64,000 nucleotides of DNA from the NCBI RefSeq assembly GCF_000516985.1, contig NW_006917098.1:744001-808000 (forward strand). Direction: 5' to 3'. Both the position numbers and the translations under genes were made by a program. Below are positions 35,615 through 48,166 of this stretch, piece after piece. Position 1 is the first letter of the stretch. Each line of letters begins with the position of its first letter. The stretch comes from Pestalotiopsis fici W106-1. Its lineage: Eukaryota; Ascomycota; Sordariomycetes; Amphisphaeriales; Sporocadaceae. Below the pieces are notes generated by a model. That model saw nothing but the letters and a program-made list of their open reading frames with translations. It made no database searches and was not told the DNA's origin.

Positions 35615-38227
35615 GGCGATTTCCGGAACGGGTGGGATAAGCATGACCCTGAAATCCTGGCGATGGAGGCTAGAGATCAACTTTTTGAGCCGAGATGATT
35701 TCTTGGAACGCTCTCTCCGTACCCAATCTCTTCCTTCATCATTACCCCCTTCTCCACTATTCTTAATAATCCGAGCTTCTGGTGGAGCTCTCGGCGTCAC
35801 CGCCCGGATAGGGTGACTATACACCAAGTACTGTATCGGTACAGTATCGCATAAGCGAAAGGTGATCTTGGTTGAGAGCAGATTTGGCAGCCGAAAGCGA
35901 GCGCTCTTCATGCAGAAGGCGCTGATTTGTTGTATGATATATATTTTGCTTTTTTTTCTCGGGTGATGACTGCATAGCGAGGAGTTGGGATTGAGGCAGT
36001 TGAAAGCGTTGCAATTGTGACGCCGATGAGGCATTGGTAGATCAATGTAATTTGTAACTACCATGACATTTGTATCGATGCGACGAATGATGCGAGTTCG
36101 AATTGTTTCGTGATTGCCGAAATTCTGTAGGTTGGGATCGTCTTTGGTGTGCCGGATGGAATGCGTGTGACAAGAGCCGGCATGGGTCGATCGCCTTGTT
36201 TCAGGGATGCCTCCTGCGTCAGTATTGTAGCTTGGAAATTCTCTCGGTCTTTGAGTCGGAGATTGAGAAACGTCTTGTCCAGCTGTTGAGGATCATCCTT
36301 CGTGTGCAAAAACTGATTATTTGATCGTGAGCACTCGGGAGTCTTTGTCAGACTGCTTGTCGCTTGCAGTTTTGCACACCCAGTGGAAGGAGTGCACCTG
36401 CGGAGAGGGTATAAGCCCGAGCTCCAGCTATGCAAGAGAATAATGCCGCGAACCCGAGAAAGATTCCTGTGATGGAATACTTTTAAGTGTACCAGGCTTC
36501 AGGGATGCTTTCTCGTCGTTGACAGCTTTAAAGGCCCAAGGTTGACCGCTTTCTCGGTGGTAAACTCTGGGTGTTTAGGTTGTTCGGGGATAAGCAAGCC
36601 CATTCTGTGTCGCAATTTGACTTTAGGCCTCTCCTTTTTTCTTGCTTGGGGGTCCAGAGAAAAGGGTATATAGCTCAAGCCCGCCCATGAGCATTGGGAA
36701 ATCGCAATTTCAAGTGAAGGCTTGACCACAGGACTGACAATCCGGAGGCATGGTGGCTTTGTTGGTCGTCGGTCGGTCGGGCGGGCGGAGAGGTGCGAAG
36801 AGCGGAGGGAGGGTAGCAAGCTGGGCATCCGAAGTTGGCTACCTTATGTAAGATCCATGGCAGTCTGACTATTGCCCGCCCGCAAAGGTGCGAGGGAAGA
36901 AATTGCGAGCGAACTTGACTGATGATCTGATAGAAAACGACTGCTTTGTAGTGAGAAATTTAGTAAAGGACTAAAGAATGAGGAGGATAGATAGAGCAAG
37001 CAGGAGAAGAGGAGAAGGAGAGGAGAGACAAGAGTTGTGCGGGAGAGTGTGTGCATGTGTACAGTAAAGCGGAGCTCGGGGGGATGGATGGATTGTCATT
37101 CACATACGGCACGGTACCTGCACTGCTTGTGACCATTTTTGGTAGCAACCCGGGAACCGAGCGCCCGTTTCTTTTTGGTGGGCGGTCCCCTCGATGGGCC
37201 GCCCGGGAATTGGGACAAGAAAAACCCACGACGACAAAAGTGAGAGGTGTATGAAAAGGGAAGGTCGACAAGACGCACTCGACAGTGACTCGAGGCAAAG
37301 AAGAAGAATAGAGAGGAAAATAGTGAGAAAAGTTTGGCGTGGGAAAAAATGTGAAGGGAAAAAAAAAAGATCTTCTCTCGGCGGATATTCTTGTCCCAAG
37401 GTCGGTCTCCATTGTGGTCAGTGGTCGGCTTCTTTCTGCTCACTGCTGCGTATTAATGTGCTAAGAAATGGGCATCTTTCATCTCTCGTGTGAGTGGATA
37501 GGCAAGCGGCGGGGTTCCACTTTGAGAGGTTCGACAGTGAGGAAACAAACGCCTACAAGAGACCCACTCCATGTTTTTCCAAGGGTCCTCAAGGCCGGGA
37601 GTGTGTCTCTTGGGCGCATTTTTGTGCATGTCTGCGATAAGATACCAGAAGCGTAGGTACTTTTTGCTCACAGCTTCGCGTGCATTTTGCGCCAGACAGA
37701 CAGCTAAAGCAACTTGAAAGACAAGTCTCGTTATCCGTGCACGCTATCGATAAGCATAGCTTCAACAAGGCCAAACGGCTTTGCGACCCCGCGATGACTT
37801 CAGAAAAGTCGGGTTTGCAGTTGGAACATTTTGTGTTAGGAGAGAAGTTCATGCGCGCCTTGACATTTCAACAGATTATACCACGGTGATCACAAACTGG
37901 AACATGATCTAGGATCTTGACAGGAAAGCAACATCCTTTTCTCTGTCGGGTCACCAAGCAATATACCAGCTTAGGTCGCGCAACATACCCAATCCACCTC
38001 GAGAGCGGGGCACTATCCAGACTTCAAGTCATCCGACACTCCTCCCGGGCTACAATCGTGACCAACACTACTACCGAGCCCATTGAACGATCGACCGAAC
38101 CTCGATGTGAAAAGACTGTTACTCAAGAAATATCGATCATTTGACTTGCGAAGCCTCTAATTTCAAGTCCGCCCATTTGGGGGACTCCAGGGTCGAATCC
38201 CATACATACACAGAAATAGATACAGTC
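35615..38227. other. Intergenic region, nothing recognised
   Basis: About 2.6 kb between two plus-strand genes. Pyrimidine-rich stretches on the minus strand (about 36960-37400) produce overlapping spurious Ser/Leu/Phe-rich frames. No domain, RNA gene or repeat was supported. A GGGTCGAATCCC string near 38190 resembles a tRNA T-arm but has no matching tRNA body. Confidence 0.45.
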
Positions 38228-39349
38228 ATGTCGAAACGAACAACACATCCAACCTCTGGGCCGCTGTACGCGCTAGGCCTAGAGGGCAGCGCCAACAAGC
38301 TCGGCATTGGCGTCCTCTCCCACGACCCGACCGCCAGCACCACGACCATCCTCTCCAACGTGCGCCACACGTTTGTCTCGCCACCGGGCACGGGATTCCT
38401 GCCCAAGGACACGGCGCTCCACCACCGACGACACTTTGCGCCCGTGGCCCTGGCGGCCCTGCGCGACGCCGGCATCCGGCCGGACCAGCTCTCGTGCATC
38501 TGCTTCACCCAGGGGCCCGGCATGGGGGCGCCGCTGACCTCGGTGGCCGTGGGCGCGCGCGCCCTGTCGCTGCTCTGGGACAAGCCCCTCGTCGGCGTCA
38601 ACCACTGCGTCGGCCACATTGAGATGGGCCGCGTCATCACGGGCGCCTCCAACCCCGTCGTCCTGTACGTCAGCGGCGGCAACACCCAGGTCATTGCCTA
38701 TGCCTCCCAGCGGTACCGCATCTTTGGCGAGACCCTCGACATTGCCGTCGGCAACTGCATCGACCGCTTTGCCCGCACCCTGCGCATCCCCAATGATCCC
38801 TTCCCCGGGTACAATGTCGAGCAGCTGGCCAAGAAGGCGTCGGAAAACGGCCGCACCCCCGTCTTGCTCGATCTGCCCTATGCCGTCAAGGGTATGGACT
38901 GCAGCTTCAGCGGCATCCTGGCCGCCGCCGACATCATGGCCGCGCAAATGTTTGCCCAGGACAAGGTCCTCGCCGAGGGCGGGAGCCTCAAGGACGGCGA
39001 GGTACGCATCACGCCTGCTGACCTCTGCTTCACGTTGCAGGAAAACGTTTTTGCCATGCTCGTCGAAATCACGGAGCGGGCCATGGCGCACGTTGGATCG
39101 CGGCAGGTCCTCGTCGTTGGTGGTGTCGGCTGCAATGAGAGGCTCCAGGAAATGATGGGTCAGATGGCTGCTGATAGAGGTGGCAGTGTTTATGCAACAG
39201 ACGAGAGATTCTGTATTGACAATGGAATTATGATCGCCTTGGCTGGTCTGCTGGCCTGGGAGACGGGATATGAAACAAAGCTAGAAGATAGCATGTGTAC
39301 ACAAAGATTTAGGACGGACGAGGTACACATAGCATGGAGAGAGGATTAG
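38228..39349 (+). CDS. kae1: Kae1/OSGEP, tRNA N6-threonylcarbamoyladenosine transferase
   Basis: Single exon, 373 residues. Kae1 is the catalytic subunit of the KEOPS/EKC complex, transferring threonylcarbamoyl to A37 of ANN-decoding tRNAs in cytosol and nucleus. ASKHA-fold signatures are present: [15 protein letters not shown] at residues 15-29, the metal-binding histidines in HHRRH (65-69), [10 protein letters not shown] at about 94-103, YVSGGNTQ at 147-154, and [13 protein letters not shown] near the C-terminus holding the conserved metal-ligand Asp. The typical Sordariomycete length is about 350-375. An in-frame ATG at 38141 would add 29 acidic, non-mitochondrial residues; I prefer 38228, whose [10 protein letters not shown] start leads directly into the fold. 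It is distinct from the mitochondrial paralogue Qri7, as there is no presequence. GC-rich codon use suggests steady expression. Confidence 0.95.
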   Translation: MSKRTTHPTSGPLYALGLEGSANKLGIGVLSHDPTASTTTILSNVRHTFVSPPGTGFLPKDTALHHRRHFAPVALAALRDAGIRPDQLSCICFTQGPGMGAPLTSVAVGARALSLLWDKPLVGVNHCVGHIEMGRVITGASNPVVLYVSGGNTQVIAYASQRYRIFGETLDIAVGNCIDRFARTLRIPNDPFPGYNVEQLAKKASENGRTPVLLDLPYAVKGMDCSFSGILAAADIMAAQMFAQDKVLAEGGSLKDGEVRITPADLCFTLQENVFAMLVEITERAMAHVGSRQVLVVGGVGCNERLQEMMGQMAADRGGSVYATDERFCIDNGIMIALAGLLAWETGYETKLEDSMCTQRFRTDEVHIAWRED

Positions 39350-39724
39350 AGAGATGGAAAGGATTTAAAGAAAAGAAATCATGAAGTAATGTCAATACCC
39401 CATTATACCAATAGCAGCGTATCGTGGTTACCAAACACCCTCATACGCTTGGTGCATTGTTACAAGGGGATGATCGACACGTGTATTTGTTCGAGTTGTT
39501 CTTTGTATTTATAATCAGTTGTTCCAGCAGGCGACTACAGTGCCTAGAGACCGATGATCACGGTTCATATATGTACAGAGGTAAATTACCCGATGGTACC
39601 TACTATACAAAACATAGAGGTCCATGGTCTCTGATCATAAGATTATTGATCTGAAGAAATCGATGCAAACATGTGTATTCCTATGGATCATCCTTGTCTG
39701 CCATCTTGGCCCTTGGACCGGCTA
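39350..39724. other. Convergent 3' intergenic region
   Basis: 375 bp of AT-rich DNA between the ends of Kae1 and the AMPK beta subunit. No gene is seen; it probably holds both polyadenylation regions. Confidence 0.5.
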
Positions 39725-41381
39725 TCAACTGTCGTCTGACGTTGGCTTATAGACAATTGTTGTCACATACTGGTTGTAGGAAATTAGAACACTTGTACAA
39801 ACCTATAATTATTGCAAAGAAGACTCACTTTATTTCTGTATCTCGTGGTCGCTGATACAGCTAGCACGTTGTTCTTAATGCTACTTGTAGCAAGATGGTT
39901 CAATATGGTATGGTTCGGCATATTCAGGACGCTATTGTCGTCCTTGATGAGAGCATTGGCGTTCATGATGGGCTTGCTCAAGAAGCCTGGAAGCGCTGGC
40001 GGAGTTGGCAGCTTGTCCAGAGCACCCACGGACAATTGATAAGCCCTCGAATCTTCTGGTTGATCAAAATCGGCCAGATACTGGGGGATCACTCCACTGA
40101 ACCTCTCGGGCGGCGGGACGGCCTTTGTCTGAGGCTGTTTTGCTGTAGCCTCTAGATCTGTACCCGAGGGTTGCCTCGAGGGCAAGGCTTGGGCCTCGGT
40201 TGCCGACTTGGGTGGTGTTGCGCCCAATGTGAGATTGCGCGCTGGGGTTTCTTCTCCGCTCACTTCGATATAGTTCACCAGGTTATTGCCAAAATCGACA
40301 GTTGTTGGCAAGTGCATCGAGGTCTCCATGCGGCCGTCCACCAGAAATTTGATGTGATGTGTTCCAGGATATACAGGTATGACTGCTTCAAGAACACCTT
40401 CTCGACCTTTGCTATACATGGGGGAAATTTGATTAGCTTTGATCAATATGTTTTTCAGTGTACCCATATTTGAGGAGATCGGCGACGAGCCATTGAGATC
40501 AGGCCGCAAGGTTCCACTCTGACATCTCCTCCAGTTCATGTGCGTACACGTCACATATGCAGAACGATCACTTACGCAGGGTGTAGTCTTTGCTTTCGAC
40601 TCCATTGAAATGGCGTGCCTGTAACATAGACCTTCTGGCCGCCTTGTAACCATTCGACTCTTGTCTGCACTGTTCTCGTCTTGTCTACTCTTAGTTCTTC
40701 ATCATCATCGTCATCAGTGCCTTGGCTTAGACCTGACGATTTTCTAGTGAGATCGGCGCCGGTTGACTCCAATTCCCGATCTAAATTGCTTTCAAGCGTT
40801 TCGATGGAGGGCCCTATATCTGCGGGCGCAATTACTGGCGACCCGGGCGTGTGAATCTCTTCCTCGATAGGCAGGGGCAGCCTGGGCGGCCGCGGTAAGT
40901 TGTACGACATGTCTGTGACACTTGCAGAAGCGGGATTGTTGGTCAGCAAGGGATCGTCTCCAAACTGCGAAGGTGACCTTATGGACGACTCGGCTGTATT
41001 GTGTTGAGAGCTGTGGGTCGTAGGTACATCCACCGGCTTGCTTGGCTCAGCATCTTGGTCGTCCGTATATTTCGATCTCGGAACAGATGACCGAGAGCTT
41101 GGTGAATTTGATGAAGCGCCTAGTATCGACAACGGTCTTGTAGTGCCAGTAGCTCTCGGGCCGATGGTTGAGCCTTGGGCCGAGACAACACTTGCTTCGG
41201 CAGAGGATGCGGATGAGCGATGCTGGTGGTTTTGAGCAGCAGAGATCAGATTCTTGGGTTCCTGCTTCTTGGACGCTCGTGGAGAGTCGTGGCCAGAGGG
41301 ACGGTCCACTCGCTCGGCATGCTCGACGTGGGAACGCTGAGTGGGGGTGGCCGGCTTCGAAGTCGAAGGGCTGTTACCCAT
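39725..41381 (-). CDS. SNF1/AMPK complex beta subunit
   Basis: Exons (minus strand) 41381-40576, 40411-39829 and 39769-39725 encode 477 residues. The beta subunit anchors the Snf1 kinase and its gamma subunit and directs localisation and carbon-stress signalling. The start MGNSPSTSKP has an N-myristoylation glycine. About 245 Ser/Pro-rich disordered residues follow, then the glycogen-binding CBM48-like domain (VYVTGTPFQWSRKQRLHP, spliced to GREGVLEAVIPVYPGTHHIKFLVDG and DFGNNLVNYIEV). The C-terminal ASC domain (PQYLADF, LNHLATSSIKNNVLAVSATTRYRNK) ends in exon 3 as YVTTIVYKPTSDDS. The 164-bp intron splits the CBM. An upstream in-frame ATG at 41444 would bury the myristoylation site, so 41381 is chosen. 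The homologue is Gal83/Sip1/Sip2. Confidence 0.95.
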
Positions 41382-43059
41382 TTTGACCTCGACGGGACAA
41401 GAGGCACGAGAATGGGAACCCTTGGACCTCTCTGGCGGAGGCAAAAGCGACTAGGAGCCCGTTCGAGAGGTGCGACGCGCGGGGGGGCTGGTCGAATGAC
41501 GAGGATGGTGGTAGTTTGGGATGAGCAGCTGAGCTTACCCAGCCAAGGCTGGCTCTGGGGAGGTACGCACAGCGCGCAGCGCGCAGCTTTGAGGAGCTGG
41601 GGGGGTTTTGCTGGGGGGTACGAGGGAGGACTGGCTGCTGAAGACAAGGTACTGTGCGCGCAACAGCTGCAGCAGTAAACTAGACGATTCCCGGTCGACC
41701 AGTAGGTCAATTACCGACGATACGACAGATTGGGAATACGTAGGTAGCTGTCTGTTGGTGGGGGGTTGCGAACACAAAAAGGCTGAGGTAAGAGCTCGGC
41801 AACACAAATAGCACAAGGGCGCGCCAGGGAACGGACAGGGTCGCGCGATCAGCTACTGCCTTGGGGTAAAAATCCGTTCTATGTCTCGGATGGCCGCGAG
41901 GGAATGGCTCTGAAGGCCGGTGGTTGGATAGACTCGAGAATGGCGGCGGAGGCTCAAGGTTTTGCTGCAGCACATGTGGTATGCTACGATGCTTGGGGGT
42001 CTACGTTGGAGAAAGGGTCATGAGACCTTTTCCAAGGTTGAATGTCGCTGCAGGGCCCAATGCTGGATGGGCTGCGGTGAGCAATTGCGGCAGAAGCTCT
42101 CGAATTGGAGAGAAGGGCGGATTTATTATTTGAGGGGGGGTTTTCGCTCGGTACGTTCAGAGTTCAGGCCGTTTTTAGTGACCTTTTGCTTCGCGGATCG
42201 TGGGGGGAAAGCGTATTCCTCTTAGTGCGGATTCGATTCCGTAATGACTGTCTAGATGTTGGGTGTGTGCGTGTGTGTATGCACAGAGTTTGACAAGATA
42301 GACTCGCCAGCCGAGGCAACTCTCCTTCTTGTCTAGTCCTGGCCGATGGAACGAGGTTATCCGTAGATCGTTCCTAAGTGAAGTGTATGGAAAGGATAGA
42401 GGAGAGGGAGGGGAGAGGGTAGGTAACAAACTGCAGCAGCCAGTCGGTTGAGTTGCAGCTTGATCAAGGTCCATGTCCTTCCCTCTCTCTTTCCCCGCCA
42501 AATCCCAAAGCCCCTCCAGATTCCATCTCTTAAACGAGATCCACTTGCTTGAGCTGTGCAGCATCCACTGAAGCTCGAGCCCCAGCAAAGCCTAGAGCGA
42601 GCAGCCAGCCCAATTGGACCCCTGCTTGAAATTCAATTGGAACTTGACTGCTTCCGTGTTTTTTTGCACAGCTGCATTAATGAAAGCCTGCAGGTTGGGA
42701 GTGACCATTGTAGTTGCAATACTATAGAGACGCGATAATCTTTCAGAGATCATTCCTCTCTTTATTATTGCTATAGAAATATGTCCCTGAGCGGTGTTTT
42801 AGGCAATCAATTGTCTTTCGTCTCCTCCTCCCGCACACGCACAGGGAGTCTGTTGAGCTTAAGACGGGTCGGGTAGCTTGCCAGGGGTATGTATGTATTT
42901 ACAGTACCAAACGTAAACATATACCGGCCCCCCATATATTCTTCTTCAGTATGATTTGATCCGTAAACTTCAGGAACCCCCCATGCTCAACTTCACATGA
43001 GAGGAGATCAACATCAACTCATCACTCTTTTGACAAAAACAACACCTTAGGGCGCCGTC
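41382..43059. other. Divergent upstream region
   Basis: About 1.7 kb between the AMPK beta start and a plus-strand membrane protein gene. It contains short GC-rich tandem units (GCGCGCA-type) near 41570-41588 and a (GT)n-like tract near 42261-42280. No coding region is supported. Confidence 0.5.
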
Positions 43060-44067
43060 ATGGCAACCATGGACTGGCAGACGCCACTGTCTGCGTCCCT
43101 CGGTCTGCTCTCGACCGCCGCCGTCCACCTGTTTGCAGCCCTGTACTGGGCCTTGGCGTGGATCTCCCTCAACGTCGTGGCCATCATACCCACATACCTC
43201 TACCGCGCCGTCGCCGTGATCGCGACACCCTTGACGTATCCGCTGTATTATCTCTGGAGGCTCGTCGCTTTTATCCTGTCCCCGTTTTGGGTCCTGTGCA
43301 GTGCATGCGTGGGAACCGTGTCCTGGGCTCTTGATTTGGCTGTCAGGTTCAAGGTGCGTCTTCTCCCTATTCTGAGGCTACGTCATTTATAGCACCGACT
43401 TATTCGACGTTTATAGTACCTTTACATCTTTGTATGTATTGCCCAATCAATTGAATAATTGTCCACATCTTGTTCGTGCATCAAGCATCGTCTAATTCGA
43501 TGCCATCAAAAATAGTTTGCCACTGCGGCTCTTGTAGGAATCTTGACTGCCTGCCTATTACACGGCACCAGCAACTTGATCTTTTCTCTACTCAACATTG
43601 CGCCCTCGTCGTCATCGTCTTCTTACTCTCGGTCCTCTTCTTCTTATGAGAAGGCCCAGCTACGGCTCCAGGTCATGGATCCCTTGGAGGGCGGCGGCGA
43701 CTACTACGATTCCGCGCCAAAAGAAGAGGAAGACGATGACGGTGATGCCTCGTCGTCATCGACTGACTTTGACAACTTGCTGTCCGAACCTGCTTCACGC
43801 CGCATCCGAGCTGATCATCCAGTGGTATGTCAAGATTTCCTCCTCTATTCTACTTGTTACTATCGAGAGTCGGTTCTAGCAGTGCATTGTTTTCCTGTTA
43901 TTATGGAAATGACCGTCGATCTAACCCCTGGTGAACAGAATAACAAACTCCTCGAGCAAGCTTATCGGCAAGCCAGGAGCACGCGCTTGAGTCCCATTAA
44001 GCCAAGCAGAAGGTTCAGGGGGCTTCTGGCACAGACAATTCATGAAGAGAGTAGCGAGTCTGAATAG
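43060..44067 (+). CDS. Unrecognised small multi-pass membrane protein
   Basis: Exons 43060-43353, 43516-43824 and 43939-44067 encode 243 residues. Residues about 10-40, 45-65, 67-90 and 99-122 are hydrophobic and likely membrane segments; the spacing suggests helical hairpins. A soluble Ser-rich and then acidic tail follows (KEEEDDDGDASSSS) and a basic C-terminus (SPIKPSRRFRGLL) ending EESSESE. No signal for secretion or catalytic motif. The family is not recognised; nuclear-envelope or ER location is only a guess. Intron 2 (114 bp) is a multiple of three without stop codons, so retention would insert 38 residues; I call it an intron because it has a GTATGT donor, a GATCTAACC branch-like site and an ACAG acceptor, and its translation is Cys/Tyr-rich, unlike its surroundings. 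Confidence 0.75.
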
Positions 44068-45274
44068 TTATGAGGAGAAGATTCCAGAGCAGAGGAAATG
44101 CGCAATGATCCGAGGGAAGTAACATATTATGCAATCGGTAGTGAAATCATTATCCCAACAAGCCGCCTACATTGATACCTGCTATAACATATCAACGGGT
44201 CCGCCCTGGAACGCGCATAACAATCTCATTAAACTTATTCTATTGACTTATTATAAAACCATGTCCACTATGGAAAAGTCAATGCTCGAGAGTTGTGAAT
44301 TCCACCCAATCCCAATGTACTGGGCTCGCGTGACAATCGCATCATTTGCGTAGCAGGAAAGGGTATGGTACGTGTCGCAATACGCCGCCTTCGATCCCCA
44401 GTGTATAATACATGAAAAGAAGTAAGAACGGCCATTCAAGAATTCAGTCACCGCCCAATCGCTCCGGGCAAATTCTTCGCAAAAAAGATTTTCAATGACA
44501 GGTCCAGAGTGTGCAACTATTAGAAAACGAGGAATCAAGTCACAAGAACCACTGGTGCTCTGCTGGACCTTCACACACATCAATGCTGGTACCTCTCGAA
44601 TACGGATGGTGTATGGATACGGAGGAGTTCCCAGAAAAATAAAGAACCTTGCACAACACGGAGAGCAAGTCTAAGTTCATGAGCGTTGATATTGTCCAGG
44701 GTTTTACCACGAAAGTCCATTAGTCCTTCGTGGAAGTTGCTGTGCTGGCGTCAAATTCATTCGGGGTGATGGACGCTGAGCATCGTTGCTACCGTCGGAA
44801 TTTGCCGTGAGGGTATAATTGATATTTCACGCAAAGTGCCTCTACACTGAGATAGCGCAGACAGCTCAGAGACGTAGTACCTGTCGTGATCATCGACCAA
44901 GTCGATCAAGATGAGTATCTGAACATCATCCGAGGGATCGAGACTCTAGGAGTGCAATTAGCGACACCCTCGTTGCATACTGTGTATCGTGTGCGTGGAC
45001 ACAATAGAGATCTGTTAAAACGGGATAGAATTACAATTCTTGGTGATCACTGCCCGGCTCCAGCCTTGTCTGGCTGCGGCGGCGTTCAAAGAGATGATGT
45101 CCATGACCGTGTAAACAAGTCTGTCGATCTTGCGAGTGGAAAGTGTTGCCAAGAATTATTCGTGGCCAGAACCAGATCCCTATGCTATTGGTGGTACAGT
45201 CGCTGGCGCTGTCCTTGATGCTGGTTGCGCCCGCGCCGTGAGTCCGAGTTGAAGCTTGTGCCGTGCCCCCTATC
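44068..45274. other. Convergent intergenic region
   Basis: About 1.2 kb between the ends of the membrane protein gene and BUR1. No coding region or RNA gene is supported. Confidence 0.5.
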
Positions 45275-47174
45275 CTATCGGCGGTACGACTCTCGCTCTC
45301 GGTCCCTGATCGGAGATCGACTTCTACTACGAGTCCGGCTTGCTCGACCTCGATCGTCATAGTCCCTCACGCGATCGGTGCGGTCCCTGTCATGTCGCCA
45401 GTCATCTCGATCATCGCGCCTGCGTCGATCATCACGGAGAGGGCGATCCTCTCTAGGCGGACGGTCTCGGCCATGACCGGCGTGGCCCGGATTGTAAGTA
45501 GGAATATAGGTATCCATGTTGCTACCACCACTTGCACCAGCAGGCCCGCCGCGATTCCTAGGTGGACGGTCCCGATCGCGGTACTCAGGAAAGTCATCAT
45601 ATCCGTTCTCTGGTGGCGGGGGCCGTGGAGGCAACCTAGTATCAGGGGGTGGATGATCACGTTCCCGGTTCCAAGCAGGTCTTCTATCATTATGGCCGCC
45701 GTTTCTTGAGCCATGGTGGTTCTGATGTCTTCCGTTCATACGCGCGTTGCCATATCCATCCCCACTGGCATAACCTTGCGGACCCTCGTAGGGACCTACA
45801 CCGACAGTACCTCCACGTGGTGCTGGAGGCAGAGCAGCCTTTTGAGCTTGGAACTTTCTACGATCCAACTCGTGGCTGTCCTCGTAGAATGGAATGTCCT
45901 CTGGTTTAGCAGGATACGGTGCCGACTTGAAATAGGCGTGCTCAAGGGCATCCACAGCATTGATGCGTGCTCGCCAATCAAGCATCAAGAGCTCTTTCAG
46001 TAATGAAATGGCCTGTCCGCCATGGTCTCTGAATCGCGTAGACAGGTTTCCAGTTCGCGGTCGCGAATTCATGTTCTCACCACCCGGCAATGTTCTCCAG
46101 CCAGGCATGTTTTGATCGGTAGGTGTGCCGCAGAGATCAAAAATGATCTCCAATTGGTGCATATCGCTTTCGCCAGACAGGATGGGCTTACCAACCAACA
46201 TCTCGCCAAAGACACAACTTTTGATGCATTAGCCGAGAGTCTATAGTCAAGTAGGAGGAAATACAAACCCAACACCCCACATATCAATCGCTGTCGTGTA
46301 TCTTCTGAGGTTCATGAGCAGCTCGGGAGGTCGGTACCATCTCGTCACAACAAGTGCCGTGTATTCTCTCTTGCCCTCACCTCCGCCTCCACCTGGAACG
46401 GGAACCTGGCCGTCGTAATGTCTGGCGAGACCAAAGTCGGCGATTTGAAGTATGCCCTTGTTGCTGATAAGCAAGTTGGCAGCCTTCATATCTCGATGGA
46501 GGATGTGATTTTCATGAAGGTATTGCAATCCTTGTAGTAGCTGCTTGAGGTAGCACTTGATCTGAGGGACGGTGAATGTGACACTTGGATTTTCCAAAAG
46601 GCCAGACAAGTCGTGGTCCATGTAAGGCATAACCATGTACATGATGGGTCGTTTTCGCTTATCGGCTAGAGAAAGGAACTGGGTTTAGCTGACTGCTCTG
46701 GGATAGTTCGGAAAGAGCTGTCCACTCACTGCTCTTTGTGTGATGCTCGACAGCCATAGCATCGAGACGAAGGACATTTTTATGCGAGAGCAGTTTTAGC
46801 AACTTGATTTCTCGGAGAGCCGTTATAGGGAACTTGAGTCGAGGTTAGCAGCCCGGTGTCTTGTCTCGACAGGTCTCATGCGGCCATGACCCACCCCGTC
46901 TTTCTCATTGTGCATGATGATTTTCTTCAGGGCCACCAAGCTGCCACTGCTTTTCGATCGTGCCTTGTGGACTTCGCTGTTGGGTTCGTCACTTTAGTAC
47001 GGTAGCAAGTCCATGGTGAAAGCGCACCTACCCAAAGGTACCTTCACCAAGCTTGTGGAGAAGTTCGTAGTCTGTGATCTTGGAGCAGCCGACGAAGCTA
47101 TCCTTTGGTCGCTGGTGCTGTACGGCAAAAGATCGAGGCGATGGCGCGCCATTGCCGGCACCGTAGGCGGCCAT
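45275..47174 (-). CDS. bur1: BUR1/CDK9-type cyclin-dependent kinase
   Basis: Exons (minus strand) 47174-47032, 46976-46895, 46832-46730, 46665-46269 and 46217-45275 encode 555 residues; introns are 51-64 bp. BUR1 is the P-TEFb-like nuclear kinase that phosphorylates Spt5 and the RNA polymerase II tail during elongation. The kinase domain shows the glycine loop GEGTFG (43-48), VALKK lysine (65), PITALRE cyclin-binding helix (77-83), [10 protein letters not shown] catalytic loop (166-175), DFG (186-188) and the activation-loop threonine in [15 protein letters not shown] (T212). A Gly-rich insert (GGGGGEG) precedes the T-loop. The long C-terminal tail is Arg/Asp/Gly/Pro-rich and ends with RS-like repeats ([14 protein letters not shown]). 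All catalytic residues are present. PITALRE and the RS tail separate it from CTK1 and other CDKs. Confidence 0.95.
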
Positions 47175-47887
47175 GATCGTGATTGCTGATGTCGACTTTT
47201 GCCCTCGCTCTCCTTCCTTTGCAGTCGTGTTGCAAGCGTGCGGTGTGATGATGGTGGTTGGAGTTTAATGCGCTACCTTGATAGGGATGCTGGTCCAACG
47301 AGCTCTCAGGTAGTAAAGAAGCCGAGCGACAACATTAGGCATTAGCTGGCCAGGTAGGCAATGTGTACAAAATCACACTTGGAAAGAGAGAAAGAAAATG
47401 AAGCCCCGCCAAAGCCCGGAAAAATAAACACTTGGGAACCAAATCTTTGGTAGGCGGCGTCGCAAAAGATAAATGTTTAAGCTGCCCTCTGAGTCGCGAC
47501 ATTAGCTGCACGTCGATTCTGATTGATTGACGTAGAAAACCCGTCCGTGCTGCCCATGTCCGGCAAGCGCCACTAGCAGTGGAGAAGGAAGAAGCGAGCT
47601 GCAGCTCCTGCGCCACATCCTATCTAGACTCTCTCTCTGTTGGCCGCAACTGTGGCGCAAGCCTCAGCCCTCGGGAAGACGGAGTCAATCACCTCAAAAG
47701 GTGGCTGCCGGAGCTTCCAACGACATCACCAAGTGGAATTGGCGAATCAACTCACCCGCATAACACATCAACCACCTGCGAAAAGCCTCAATCGTACGAA
47801 CGACACATTTCCTCATCCCTCATCTCGAAACGGTCAATCGCGATTCGATCGCTAACACGAAGCACAAGCAGGCAGCATACAGACAAA
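47175..47887. other. Divergent upstream region of BUR1 and a small complex I-like gene
   Basis: 713 bp containing both promoters and leaders. No additional gene is supported. Confidence 0.5.
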
Positions 47888-48166
47888 ATGGCAGGCGGTC
47901 CCGGTATTCGACCTCACGTCGCTCCCATCTACAGAATCACCGCCACTGCTCTGGGCGCAAGCATGTGGTTCTTTGTAAGGATTTCCAAAAAGTGTCATCT
48001 GTGGTGGTGGCTTCGGAATTGCTAACATTGTTCTGCAGTTGATGTACCGCGCGAAGAAGGACGGTAACTAAACCTCGATATACCGCGATAACCAAAAGTA
48101 GCATCTTTACTCACGCAATTTACAGGCCCCGTCCTCCTCGGCTGGAAGCACCCTTGGGACCACTAG
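47888..48166 (+). CDS. 50-residue membrane protein, probable NDUFB2-like complex I subunit
   Basis: Exons 47888-47974, 48039-48063 and 48126-48166 give 50 residues. The two introns (64 and 62 bp) have consensus donors and AG acceptors, and the first has a GCTAACA branch site. The protein starts MAGGPGIRPHVAPIYRITA, has one membrane helix (about residues 16-33, TALGASMWFFLMYRA) and ends LLGWKHPWDH. The short Gly-rich start, one helix with MWFF, and a His/Trp/Pro/Asp end resemble the NDUFB2/AGGG accessory subunit of mitochondrial NADH dehydrogenase. That assignment is by resemblance and memory, not search. There is no cleavable presequence, as is usual for such small subunits. The gene structure itself is well supported, since three tiny exons join into one clean frame. 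Confidence 0.78.

Noticed and set aside
38185..38205. tRNA-like GGGTCGAATCCC before Kae1
   Set aside because: No A-box or cloverleaf can be formed from the upstream bases.
38279..39091. Long minus-strand frame (270 codons) opposite Kae1
   Set aside because: Antisense shadow of a GC-rich coding region.
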